From NCBI RefSeq assembly GCF_035582795.1, contig NC_134374.1:26737798-26801797 (forward strand): 64,000 nucleotides of DNA, written 5' to 3'. The first letter of the stretch is position 1, and each line of letters starts with the position of its first letter. The stretch is from Mycteria americana (lineage: Eukaryota; Chordata; Aves; Ciconiiformes; Ciconiidae). The translations under genes were made by a program, and so were the position numbers. Positions 1 through 22,900 of this stretch are shown one piece after another. The notes below the pieces were generated by a model. That model made no database searches, was not told where the DNA came from, and worked only from the letters and a program-made list of their open reading frames with translations.

Positions 1-720
1 AAATAATGCAGAAAATAACTAGAACATCTCCCCATTCACAACTGCTGCTTATTAATTATCTGTTCCAGAAATACGCCTTCCGCAATGTCAGCAAGAGTGC
101 ATTTGCAAACAGCTGGATTTGTATAATACAGATAAATCCTCAAAATCATTACTTGAAAGATTCATAAGAGTAATGAAATAATTTTTATAATACCTGAAAC
201 CTTCAATTTATTTCTTAATTTATTGTCTAGTGGAATTGATAGAAAAAGAAGGTAGATGTTCTGTGCAAGTCATCTGAATTTTTAACTCTCTTTAACTGTT
301 GATTATTAATTGTAATTAGCGATAAATAGATTATCAACACTACTAATCTTTTGTCTGAGGGGGAGTGTTTGATCACTACTGCCACTTGCTCAGGCGTTAG
401 GTGAACCTCAACCACTGCTTCTCATGATGCTCGGTGCTCTCATCTTTTTCTTCATTCTCTCTTCTTATTTCTTGCCTTATATTTAGATAAATTATTTGGA
501 ACAGGAACCACCAGCTTTTGTCCTTGGGTTTCTACAGTGCTAATTATGAAGGGATCCCGCTCCATAGCTTAAGACTGTAGACCCTAACGTGATGAAATTC
601 ATGACAGGGAAGATCTCACTGTTCAGAGATACCAACTACCTACAACTTGCATGGTCTCAGAGCTGACACCTCTACTCTCATGAAAACCATTTCTCGAAAA
701 CCAAATACCAATTTACTAAT
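1..720. other. AT-rich intergenic DNA
   Basis: No exon-like segment with convincing splice sites or recognisable protein is seen here. The only open frames are short and lack similarity to anything I know. The block ends at the 5-bp target-site copy GAAGT (721-725) of the LTR that follows. Confidence 0.5.
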
Positions 721-725
721 GAAGT

Positions 726-2753
726 TGTTGTGGTTTAACCCCAGCCGGCAACTAAGCACCACACAGCCACTCACTCGCTCCCCCCCTGGTGGGATGGGGG
801 AGAGAATCACAGAAGCATAGAATGGTTTGGGTTGGAAGGGACCTTTACAGGTCATCTAGTCCAACCCCCCTGCAAGAGCAGGAACATCTTCAACTCGATC
901 AGGTTGCTCAGAGCCCCGTCCAACCTGACCTTGAATGTTGCCAGGGATGGGGCCTCCACTACCTCTCTGGGCAACCCGGGCCAGTGCTTCACCACCCTCA
1001 TTGTACAGAATTGCTTTCTTAAATCCAGTCTAAATCTGCCCTCCCCTAGTTTAAAACCTTTGCTCCTTGTCCTGTCACAACAGGCCTTGCTAAAAAGCCT
1101 GTCCCCATCTTTCCTATAGGCCCCCTTTAAGTACTGGCAGGCTGCTATAAGGTCTCCTTGCAGCCTTCTCTTCTCCAGGCTGAACAACCCCACCTCTCTC
1201 AGCCTGTCCTGTCCTCGTAGGAGAGGTGCTCCAGCCCTCGCATCATTTTCGTGGCCTCCTCTGGACCCGCTCCAACAGCTCCATGCCCTTCTTGTGCTGA
1301 GGGCTCCAGAGCTGGACGCAGTACTCCAGGTGAGGTCTCACCAGAGCAGAGTGGAATGGCAGAATCCCCTCCCTCGACCTGCTGGCCACGCTTCTTTTGA
1401 TGCAGCCCAGGATACGGTTGGCATTCTGGGCTGCAAGTGCACATTGTTGGCTTATGTCCAGCTTTTCGTCCACCAGTACCCCCAAGTCCTTTTCTGCGGG
1501 GCTGCTCTTGATCACATCATCCCCCAGCCTGTATTGAAGCCAAGGATTGCCCCGACCCAGGTGTAGGACCCTGCACTTGCCCTTGTTGAACCTCATGAGG
1601 TTCACACAGGCCCACTTCTCCAGCTTGTCCAGGTCCCTCTGGATGACATCCCGTCCTTCTGGCACATCAACTGCAGCTTGGTGTCATCTGCAAACTTGCT
1701 GAGGTGCACTTGATCTCGCTGTCAATGTCATTGATGAAGATATTGAACAGCACTGGTCCCAGTACGGACCCCTGAGGGACACCACTTGTCACCAGTCTCC
1801 ACCTGGACATTGAGCCGTTGACTGCTATCCTCTGGATGCAACCATCCAACCAATTCCTTATCCACTGAACAGTCCACCCATCAAATCCGTATCTCTCCAA
1901 TTTAGAGAGAAGGATGTTGTGGGGGACTGTGTCAAAGGCTTTACAGAAGTCCAGATAGATGACATCCATTGCTTTTCCCTTGTCCACTGATGTGGTAACT
2001 CCATCGTAGAAAGCCACTAGGTTGGTCAGGCAGGACTTGCCCTTGGTAAAGCCATGTTGGCTGTCTCGAATCACCTCCCTGTCCTCCATGTGCTCTAGCA
2101 TAGCTTCTAGGAGGATCTGTTCCATGATCTTCCCAGGCACAGAGGTGAGGCTGACAGGTCGGTAGTTCCCAGGGTCATCCTTTCTACCCTTTTTAAAAAT
2201 GGGCACAATGTTTCCCTTCTTCCAGGCCCTTTTCCCAGATTCCAGTCCAGAATCCGACGAGTAAAAGTGAGAAAACTCGTGGGCTGAGATAAAGGCAGGT
2301 TAACAGGGAAAGCAAAAGCCACGCATGCAAGCAAAGCAAAGCGAAGCAAGGAATTCCTTCACTCCTTCCCATGGGCAGGCCGGTGCGCAGCCACCTCCAG
2401 GAAAGCAGGGCTCCATCACGCGTAACAGTGACTTGGGAAGACAAACACCATCACTCCAAACATCCTCCCCTTCCTTCTTCTTCCCCAGCTTTATATGCTG
2501 AGCATGACGCCATACGGTGTGGGATGTCCCTTTGGTCATTGGGGTCAGCTGTGCCAGCCCTGTCCCCTCCCAGCTCCTTGTGCACCTGGCAGAGCATGGG
2601 AAGCTGAAAAGTCCTTGATTTAGTATAAGCACTACTTTGCAACAACTAAAACATCTCTCTATTATTCACACTGTGTTCAGCACAAATCCAAAACATAGCC
2701 CCATACTGGCTACTATAAAGAAAATTAACTCTATCCCAGCCAAAACCAGTGCA
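726..2753 (-). mobile_element. LTR of the TGTCCTGG family, split by a CR1
   Basis: A solo LTR lies on the minus strand. Its 3' part is 726-804 and its 5' part about 2249-2753; on + it starts TGTTGTGGTTTAACCCC and ends CCCAGCCAAAACCAGTGCA, the reverse complement of the family ends. It is flanked by a perfect 5-bp direct repeat GAAGT (721-725 and 2754-2758), read as the target-site duplication. The copy at 48363-48937 is an uninterrupted reference of about 575 bp. The gap between the two parts is filled by a CR1, so the CR1 is younger than the LTR. Confidence 0.85.
805..2247 (-). mobile_element. CR1 LINE, 5'-truncated, nested in LTR
   Basis: This is the 3' 1.4 kb of a CR1 retroposon on the minus strand. 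Broken reading frames show the reverse transcriptase ([32 protein letters not shown] at about 1760-2170) and the conserved C-terminal region ([22 protein letters not shown] at about 850-1370). The FADD catalytic box is missing after FINDID, and the frame shifts several times, so it is dead. The + strand begins with the inverted CR1 tail (ATAGAATGGTTTGGGTTGGA). A short AGAATC occurs at both borders, but it is also part of the CR1 tail, so it is not proof of a target-site duplication. Confidence 0.9.
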
Positions 2754-2758
2754 GAAGT

Positions 2759-5400
2759 GTAAAAAAAATAATCAAACTATCCACTATTAATCCTTGAGAG
2801 AATGTGGCTTGCTTCACATCCTGAATCAACCCAGGTGCTTCAGTGGCTGGTCAAAACCAATTCATCAAGGGATTTATCTTTATTATGGTTAAGATTACAA
2901 GAGAGTGAAAGGCAGGACATACAAAAATCAATTCAGCTATTTTCCCTAACTATGGCTATTTAGGGATCTCAGTTTGGGCCTGTTTATTCCAGCTATTAGG
3001 AACTTCCCTGCCTCAGACTGAGGACAAACCTCAGTCACAGCGGCTCACCTCTGAAGCCTGTTTTCTGGCTTTTTATTTCTTCCAACTCCAGCACCCTCAT
3101 CCAACCCTCTCCACAGCTTCAGTTTACAACTTGCCTGGAAAAAAAACCCACATGGGTAGAAAATTGGTGAGGGTGATTCCCAGCACCTCGAGTCCATTAT
3201 ACTGCACAAATCTTCCATGTGAAATGCTGGGGACTGTGGCATGTGAAGAGTTTCCAAGATCAATGTTTAGCTCAGAACCAGGTATTTGACCTAGGCTATG
3301 TGAATTCCGTTACCGAGTATTGCAGGAATACATGGCATTAGTTTCTGAGATTTGTGTTGGCTTCACAACTTCATGCAAATTTATATTACTTTGCAGGTGT
3401 ATACAAAAATGGGGTCCCTGCTCCAAAGCAGCACAAGGGACAACAGTGGTAAAGAGAAGCAGCAGTAAAAGCACTTAGAGAAAGCAGACTGCCACAAAGA
3501 ACAAGAGAATAGTAAAGAGCAGGTTGGAGAACACAGGTAAACCAAAGGGGAAAAAAAAACACCCTGCTTATCTATGCTTAATGAAAACTAATCATTTTTG
3601 CTATTAAAACACCCAATTTTTAAAATAAATGGGGGTCTGATACTGGAGTCTGCATTCATTCCAAATTCCCATTTTCTTCACTAGGAATTAAAAGCCTTTA
3701 AAAAGATGACTAAAGCTATTCTTATCAGGGGAAAATGAGCAGAAAGTGCGCTGCAGTGCGCTGGTTCTGATGTCATCCTTGGGTGCTGAAGAGTTTTTAT
3801 GACTGACCTGATTTCCTGGATCATTCGTTCGCACTGATCAGTGAAAGCAGAAAAAAAGGGCCACGCTGCTTCTCTGGGGAGTTTCAGCTTCTCACACTGC
3901 CTGGGACAGGCTCTGATCCGCATTACGTTACATTGATCACTCCATGTAATTTGTGTAGGAAAAAGAAAATCCCACTGGTAAACATTTGCTGCCTCAGTTA
4001 CAAAAGGTTTGCTTAAACATCATCGTTAGGCAAGCAGGGCAGGGCAGAGAAGGTATATACTAGCAAAAGTTCTTGGGAGACTGGCCTGGTGTCAGAATTC
4101 AGGGAGTGAAGCCTTTTCTTCCTTCTTGACAAGAACTCAAGAGAAGGTAGAGGGAAGGTTAGCCCGACACATTCCCTTCTACAGGCCGCAATCTCTTTTG
4201 TTAAACAGAACATTTTGCGTTTTTCTTTTTTGCATTCATTTTTGTGCCTGGTTTCTCAGTAGGTTTTCTATATTTGTTTCAAACTATGCATGTCATTTCC
4301 AAAGGTAGCAAGTGATATTTTTATTGTAGTTTCAGTTTTAGCTCAGCTGACTGCACAGGAGAAGACTGTGTGATTCCTCACCATAAATGGGAAAGTTCCA
4401 GACAATATTTGATATAAATGCATCAGCAACGGAATGAGAACACACCTCAGCTTCTTTAAAATCAATGAGCAGGAGTAGAAATATTTACAGATAAGTAGCA
4501 GTTACCCCTCTGAAGCCTTGGATAGACAAAAATTCCAAATTAGCTTTATTTTCAGATCTGTTTGCCTGCCTGCCTTCCAGCTGCCACGGCAGTCTCAGGC
4601 CCCGTCCCTTCGCCAGACAAACCCTCCTGGTTGCCCACCCTTTTTCATTCTCAGTGACTCCTGCTGAGAGGTCCTCCTCTGCCAGGACACACTCTTTCAT
4701 TTTTCAGCCATCTCAAGAGGGAACTCTCTGACTTGAGAACCTAACGCAGACACTTCAATCCATGCTCACGTGTGGCAACTCATCCAGGCCCCTGGCCATG
4801 TTGAGAGGTCACTAAAGAAGCAGGAGCAGGTCACTGTAGTGGCAGGCTATATGCCACATTGGTAAGGGCAACTCAACCTTGGTCAGGTCAAAACCCCTAC
4901 CTCAAAGCAAGTATCTGCAGCACTTGGATTAGTATGGAGACACTTTTAGCTAAGTAGTTCTTAAAAGCAATACGGAGACTGCTCCACCTCCCAGATGGCC
5001 TTTCCTAGTGAAGCACTCTGTGGTCAGACATTTTACTGAAATCTGTCCTAAACTTTCTGTATTGCTCATTACATAGATTACTTTTTAGACTTCTCTCTCA
5101 GCTGACCTAGTGGATTATTTGCTATGATGGCTCTTCTAACACTTTTTTCACACTGAAAGACTGTTATTATTATTATGAGCTACATCTATACCATCCTATT
5201 TGCTCAGTGCTGGAGCCAGAGCACAACACCCCAGTGGCTCACGCTGTCTGCTTACTACCTCATACCCCAGTTTGCTACCTTTCCAGGCACAGATACTCAT
5301 ACACGAGGGGGACCACTTGCCCTTTGGTCTGCAACTGTAGATGCAACTGGGTCGAGACTTTCAGTTCTGTGACCATAAGCCCTAACTCAAGCACATCTAC
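2759..5400. other. Intergenic, nothing recognised
   Basis: Mixed-composition sequence upstream of ZC4H2. I found no repeat family, exon or RNA gene that I can support. Small open frames on both strands look like chance. Confidence 0.45.
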
Positions 5401-5429
5401 CACATGCCACGTAAATATGGCCACACTGC

Positions 5430-5700
5430 CTTGCATTCGACCATCTTTCATGTTCCCCAAAACTCTTACCATTTTCATTGCTCTCCTCTGCATTCTGTCC
5501 ATTTTTATTTTTCACCTCCTTCTCAGAGCCCCAGACCAGACACCAGCAAGTTTGATCAGTGCTGAGTAGAGGCCACGTACTTCCAGCACCTTCCATATAA
5601 CATTTCTGTAATATATTCCAGAAAATTTGCCCTGTTCTCATCAGCCTCACGCTACTGACTGATGAGTGGATTTGCTAAGACTGTGGTACTGCTGCTTGTA
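5430..5700 (-). mobile_element. Old, decayed CR1-like fragment
   Basis: On the minus strand a degraded stretch follows the order of the CR1 C-terminal region: a QRRAMK-like segment near 5490, a poor match to the CCAGAxTGGACAC block near 5530, then a GTGCTGAGTA block near 5560. Similarity is by eye and weak, and there is no intact frame. It would be much older than the other CR1 copies here. Confidence 0.35.
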
Positions 5701-6479
5701 CATTTGTAACACACAGAAGTTTATGTTTGCAGAATCCAGTTTCCCTGCTGACTGTATGGACCTTGAGCTTAACGTTCATTCTAATGTGCTGACCCTTCAG
5801 CCCAGCATGACTGGGCTGGTAAACCCCAGGGTAAATGCTTGGGCATACAGGTGAAGGATCATGAATTTACATGGTGGATCCCTTAGGACAGATCCTGGAA
5901 GAGGACAGATCCTGGGACAGACCTTCCGAAGTGCTGAGATATAACTGTTATCTTCATAACTTAAAACACAGTGCTTAGTACATTACAGAAGCCGCAGGAA
6001 AATAATTACCTGGCTGAGGAAAGAGTGAGAGTCTATTCATCAACCTCTGTTAAGTGCTCTGATATTCTTGGCTAGAATGTCCTTAGAAAGGCAAATGGTC
6101 ACTTTCCTGAATCCAGCGGTTTTATTTGCATACTGTTTTTCTTTTCCATAGTTACCAGTGCTATGTATAGTAGCAGAAATAAAAAAAGGAAAACCTAAAG
6201 AACAAAGTATGTCTTTTCTGAGCTCCAGACAGAGTCACATCACTCAGGGCATCTAGTATAAAACAGCATGGTAGTAATAATGGCTACAGCATGCCTTTGT
6301 GTCAAAAAAGTTTTAAATCAAAATCGTGAACTCATTCAACAGTCTTTTAGTGCGTATTTGGTAATTTTAACGAAAAGCTAAACATTGCACAGATCTCAGG
6401 AGGGAGCCTCCTGCCCCTTTTGCACTCCTAACAACCTTTGACATAATGAGGTGTGACAAATGGATTTAAAATGTAGTTG

Positions 6480-6724
6480 CAGGAAGAAGGGCAGGAACGC
6501 TCTGCTCTGCCTTGTGGGTGCTGTAGTCCTGCTGCTGCCTGTCTGCCTGGGCAGCGATAGCAGGCTGGACTCCAAGTCCCACAGCTCCCACTAGAGCCTA
6601 CCGCACAGGCTCAGAGACCGTATGCTGGGGGGGGGGACACTACATTGTGTCTATTGTATGTTTTTTCTTTTTTCCCCTGGCATTTTGTACATTTCACGGG
6701 AGGTTTGAATCGGGAGTGGAAAGC
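6480..6724 (+). promoter_or_regulatory. ZC4H2: Probable ZC4H2 promoter / 5' UTR
   Basis: This is the segment just before the ZC4H2 start codon. It holds GTGCTGTAGTCCTG near 6518 and ACTCCAAGTCCCACAGCT near 6569. Both resemble halves of the ZNF143/THAP11 promoter motif (consensus form ACTACAATTCCCAGCATGC), in opposite orientations. The transcription start cannot be read from sequence. The stretch is only moderately GC-rich; the dense CpG island lies downstream, in intron 1. Confidence 0.4.
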
Positions 6725-16913
<10,189 letters not shown>

Positions 16914-19350
16914 AACCCAGAAGATTGACAAGCAAACGCGTGACCTGTTCCAGTACTCTTCCAGTAGAACTGCAAATGTGGCCAGACTTTACTGAAGTGC
17001 AGACTCAAGTATGACCGACCCGTTGTTTTCTATTTAAGGCAATGTAAGCACAATGTTCCTGTTCTGTCTTAATTTCCTTCCAGTCCTTAGGATTTGGTTT
17101 TAGGAAAGTAAGTATTACTGGTGCTAGTTTAACATTTCAATCATTCCATCTTTTGGACTCCTAAACAAAGTAGAATTCTTCTGCAAGTATCCTAAATGCC
17201 AGGCTATTCCTATTGGCCAAATGTGATTACCACAAATGCTTTTATGTTCTCTTTAAAAACAGATGTTACTAAAAGATTATTCTGTTTTCTCCTGGTAACA
17301 GGAGACTATTTGAAGTGCTGAAATGGAAGACTGTTTGTTTCACTAAAGAACAATTTGTTTTCCAAGCTAGTAAGACTGCATAGATTTGGGTATCCAGCAG
17401 AGCTCTTTTTATACAGGAAATGTTCAGGGAAAAAAAGGAATTGATTATACAGGAAATCGGTGCATTAAGGACACACGTGAGTTTTGATTTACTGAAGTTT
17501 GATTGTACCATCCCCTCAAACTTTACTTAAAATTTGGAAGGGGGATCAAGTTGCTGGCTGTGTATGAATTTCTAAAAATCATGTAATTTGTGATGTTTTA
17601 ATGTCTTAATATGGTATTATTTTCAGCAGTCAGAAGACTGATTGACTTAAGTACAAGGCTCAAATGAACTGTATTAGTGGTCCTCCTAGGCTCTATGGCC
17701 AACCAGCTCACTGTGGTTCTCTAGGAAACATGCATTAAATACCGCAAATCTCTATCCGCACAGACTGCAACATCAGCCATTCTGCACATCTTCTATTCCT
17801 GGTTTCTACAGCCAAAATCTCCCTCGGCAGACATATGCTCCACCAGAGCACAGGAAAGTTCAGTAGCGTGCACCAGGAACAGTGTCAAATGATGTATTTC
17901 ACCAGAACTGTCTGGCTTCGGTATCATCATCCTCCCTCAACCAAAACTTCCTATTTTTGTATCTTTTAATAGGTCATTTTCAAGTAAGCTTTATTTCAGC
18001 CCAGGTTTTTTTCTTGCTCTGTATGTGTGCCAAAAGAACCCTGCCTAAAGGATCCTGTAGACCACTCCCTGTATCCGTGTCTTCCCTTTGTTTCACCTCA
18101 TGTAATGACAGTTCCTCCAGCGGGGAGGATGGCAGCGACCCAGCTACAGAACCGGGACTTAAAACTTACTCATTTCTAATCCCGGTTTTGTCACTGCCTT
18201 TGTTGTCTAAATTGATCTCAAGTATTAAATATTCTTTTCACTAACTTCAGGAGGCAGGGACTGCCTGTTTACATTCTCCTCTCTTTAGCCCAGGTTTTCC
18301 TCTGATATTATGCTGGAGTGGTTATATTGAGAATTTTGCTTGTTAAACAGGAAGAACAGGGAAGCCCCAGGTCTCCGATCAGAACTTTGCCAAATGCTGG
18401 GGACTGTACAAATCCACATAAACCAATTTTGCTGGCCAAATCACATACGTTGCCATTAATTTCCCAACTCCACCATGAAGTATGAGTATTTTATTGAATA
18501 TAGTCCTATAATTTACGCCAAGTTTGGTTGGTATTCTCCCATTTTAATGGTTCATAGCCAAATAAACATCTGTCAACAGCAGAGACCGAACGTGGACCAC
18601 GTGCCCCTGAAAATATGTGAAGAGCAGATTCTGCTAGCTGAATTACTGAGATTCAGTCTGTGAGACAGCAATAATGGAGGACAGTCTGACCCCATGCTCC
18701 AAGTGGCAGTAGTGCGCTAACTCTATCGTTGTGCATGTTTCCTAACACAAATACTGGATTCTACGTTTAAACATCAGAGCAGCCACACACCGTGTACCCA
18801 GTTCAGAGCAATTCCTATTGAGTTTAAGGGAAAATGCACACAGAGTTAAATGACAGTATATGGACTCCCCCAAAGCGCATGCATGAGAGCAGCGTACTTT
18901 GATAACAGTTGTACATAAATTTAAGAAGTAGTGACAACGGAGAATGGGTGAATGGTCTGCAATGAAGTAGTGCGAATAGAAGGATAGAGTTGTAGAAACT
19001 TCCGACTTACAGTTCTGAAATAGATAGGGTTAGTCGTAGCTGCTCTCACTTCACTGTTACTTTGCCAGGTTCTTTCTTTCTTGGGAGATCTCTAGAGCTC
19101 TAAACTGAAGTATGCTTAAGGATGCACTGTTTACTAATTTAGTATGGCAGTTTTGTATTTTTACTTTTTAAACTAGTCTCTTGTGCCCTCGTGTTTAACA
19201 AGGTTTGGTTTTTTTAAAAAGAAAAAAATGTGAATATGACATACTGTGTTTGCATCAATCATGTACTAGCGTTTACAAATCTGTTTTCACATCCTTTACG
19301 AAGTTCTGCCATCTGAATAGCGTGCGTTGCTGAGAATGAGTCTAACTGAA
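16914..19350 (+). other. ZC4H2 3' UTR and flank
   Basis: Sequence after the stop codon has no further convincing exon. Part of it is probably 3' UTR, but I cannot place the cleavage site. The best tandem AATAAA signals I see further on are near 20929-20938, past a CR1. The UTR end is therefore undetermined. Confidence 0.45.
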
Positions 19351-19354
19351 TACG

Positions 19355-19984
19355 AGTCAACAGCGTGCCCTGGCAGCCAAAAGGGCCGACCGTGTCCTCC
19401 GGTGCATCGAGCACAGCACAGCTAGCCGGTGGAGGGAGGCGACTGTCCCACTCTGCACTGGTGCGGCCTCAAGCACTGCGTGCAGTTTTGGGCGCCTCAA
19501 TGCAAGAAGGACATCAAACTGTTAGAGTGTCTCCAGAGGAGGGCGACCAAGATGGTGAAAGGTCTCAAGGGCAAGACTTACAAGGAGAGGCTGAGGTCCC
19601 TTGGTTTGTTCAGCTTGGAGAAAAGAAGGCTGAGGGCTGCCCTCATCGCAGTCTACAGCTTCCTCAAGGGAGGCAGCAGAGGCAGAGGTGCCGATCTCCT
19701 CTCTCTGGTGACCAGCGACAGGACACGAGGGAATGGAATGAAGCCACGTCAGGGCAAGTTCAGGTTGGACTTTGGGAAAAGGTTCTTCACTGAGAGGGTG
19801 GTCGGTCACTGAACAGCCTCCCCAGGGAAGCGGTCAGGGCACCAAGGCTGTCGGAGTTCAAGGAGCGTCTGGATGATGCTCTTAGTCACATGGTTTAGTG
19901 TTAGGTAGTCCTGCGAGGAGCAAGGAGTTGGACTTTATGATCCTTTTGGGTCCCTTCCAATTCGAGATATTCTGTGATTCTAAC
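19355..19984 (+). mobile_element. CR1 LINE 3' fragment
   Basis: About 630 bp of the CR1 3' end on +. It covers the ORF2 C-terminal region ([34 protein letters not shown]) and the 3' UTR ending in TTCGAGATATTCTGTGATTCT. The first block (19355-19440) is in another frame, so the ORF is shifted. It is 5'-truncated as usual and inactive. Confidence 0.9.
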
Positions 19985-22900
19985 TATTTCAAGGAGACAA
20001 AATCTGCATCATGTATTAGGGGATCCTGGGAGTGGAGGGAGGGAAGCAGTAGTATCTTTCATAGGGAACCAGTGTTCTGCTTTTCTCTCACAGATTAATT
20101 AAGGAAGTTTAACTGAAGAGCTCCTTCTTGTGACAGCCCTCGGCCCTTTTCTCCCAGGCACCGTTCTCAAGAGACTAGAGGGATAATCATGAAATACTAA
20201 TTTCTTGTTTTTCAGTCAGAGGAGGAAGCTGTCTGAAGTACAGTTCTTACCACAAGTCTACTGCATTTTTGCTCCATGGAGCAACAATGGCCTCTTCGTT
20301 TGTACCTAAGGTTCTTTGAGGATACTTCTTCACTTGGTTAAATTCATTCTTATTTGGGTTAAATTCTCTTAATAGCCACAAAGAGACCCTTCTCAAAGCT
20401 TACAAGACTTTTATATTACTAAAGTCTGGTTTAACCCTGGCTTTGTCATTCCCCTTTCAATGGGTATTCAAGTGACGACAAAATCACTGGATTCTTTTGT
20501 TATAGATGGTTTCCAGGGCCTTTTCCTGGTTCCTCACTTGCCTCAAAGGACAGTCCTGTTGTTCTGCAACCCAATGGCGAAAAAATCACAAGCCTCTCCC
20601 CCTGCCCCCCACCTTAAGCTCATGCAAAAAGTATGCGAACACTCTACTGTGTCTAAAGGCTTTGCCGTAGAAATTTTCGTACGCAAGCTGCGGTAGATCA
20701 GTTGTTCAAACTTTAGTGCCAAGGACCCCGTTAACTATAGAGAAAATGTGAGCCAAATTTTAATACTTGCACTTGCACGAATTCAACTTTAGCTTTCTAA
20801 ACAGGACACTGAATGACTGAACCTGCCAGTGGCTTCAAGTTACGGAATCTAATTTTGAGAGAACAGCCATTGATATGTTACTCTAAATAGCAAATTATTC
20901 AAGAAATTAAGACTTTACTAGCACTTTAAATAAATAAAAGTGCTTTCCTGTATTTTACAGTTTGCTAATTCCTCTGACATAGGTTTTCATTTTAGCATTT
21001 AGGTATTTTAGCAATATCTGGCATTTTCACTGGCTTCTGTGTTTTGAGTATTTTACTCCTGTGCCTAGTAGGAGTAACAGTGTGCTACCTGTTTAATTTG
21101 TCTGTACAGTCCTTTTTAATAAATGTTTGTTTCATGTCATGCTTTCTTCTTGCACAGTATTCTCACATCTGTTATTTGCTTATTCTACTGAGAAGCAGCC
21201 ATATCCCAAAAGGTAAAACCCAGCTCTCTAATTTTACAGGATGCAATTAGCCACAATTCTGGTATACCTTTATAGAAACTTTATGGAGGTAAACATGGGG
21301 AAAGAAATATCCGTTCTAATGAGCTTTAGAAAACAGAAAGGAAAAGGAGATAGCAAGACAGGCTTTAACCTAGCCAAGTTTCTCAGTCACGTTTCTGGAA
21401 CACAAACCACTGTGTGCTTAAGCTCCAAGATTTCTGCATCTGCATAAGAGCAATAGAAACAGCATCTAATTCCCCAAACCAGGTACTTCTGAAACAAACT
21501 CATCCTCTGCTACCACTGGCTACTAACACTGGAACTGGATAGTCTGCATGCATAAAAATGTCTAATTTGCACTTGCAGGTGTCCAGTTATGAAACTCAAA
21601 CAGACCCAGAAAAATAACATGGAAATCAAGTCCCTCTGCTGCAGTTCAACCACGGAAAGCTCTGACTGGGGTGTTTATTTCAGTTTGTGACTGATTCACA
21701 GAGCTTCAGCTTGAACTAGTTCCCAGTCAATTTAAACTAATTCAAAACAAACCACTCTTAGGTGTGAACAAGTCTGCTCAGACAGGTTTCAGTTTAAAGA
21801 AGAGAGTCATATCCAACACCTGTCAGGTGCTAGATTGCAAGAGGCCAAAACCTAGATGTATTCTTCACAGTTCTTTACTACTGAGGAACCTCCTGTCTTG
21901 TTTTGCTTTCTAAAGTTAAACTGAAAGCAGCAAGAGACATGATTCCCCCTCTGATTTTAGGTAGGGGACAGCTGTCTTCCAAAGAGTCCTGCTTTGCCAT
22001 TAGGAGACTGTATCTTCTGCTAGTGCTTGCTGGAAGTTACTTATCTCAACAAACTGGTGACTGAGGAGCGTATGGGAGCACTCTCTAACGCAGCTCTGTC
22101 AGGAAAGCCCACATATGATGTACGCTGCCAGCAAAGGAGGTAACCTACTGCATGGTAATGAAAACAGTTCGGAGAAATAACCTACTCCGTTGGCATACCT
22201 GGATTCAGAGAAGAGTGTCTGTCCAAGACCTCACAGAGCTCAGAACCTGAGCTTGGTTAAATATAAGCAGCATGATTTTTTTCCATAGGTACTGTCTTCA
22301 AACACACATAAACCACAAAACCTAACAACTGCCCTAATCTTCCTTTGTACCATGACAGCCATTCCAAGATAAAAGAAATTATTTTCACTTCTGTTCATTT
22401 TGTTCACTGCCATCTGAATTGTTCAAACTTTGAAACATCCTGCACTAATCTCTCTTCATCCAGCTGCTCTTTCCAGTTCCTTAATCCTAACCCCAGCTGC
22501 ACCATTATTTACAACATTAGTCACAAAGCTAATGCACTGACTCATACCTCCCTAAGAACTAACCCTGAAATATTCTGACATCATATGTCAGAAAAATCCT
22601 GAAAATAACTGACATCAGCTTCCATTGTGTTCTCCTGAGCTTAGCAAGACCCTGCAGTAAAATGAGCTCCCAAACCCGTGATCTTCCTAACTCAAATATG
22701 TAAGTGTAGCATTAAAAATCACCTAATATATTTCGGGAGGGGGGGACGGGACAGGACGGACGGGGGACATGGTGGGAAAACCCCCCAAAACACCGAAGCT
22801 TGTCCCAGCCTTAAATCCACTTCTTAAAAGTTTCTACGATTGTGCTCTTTAGCCTTTACTCTTGCTAATCTGACTCTAACTTCCCTCTCTTCCCAGAAGC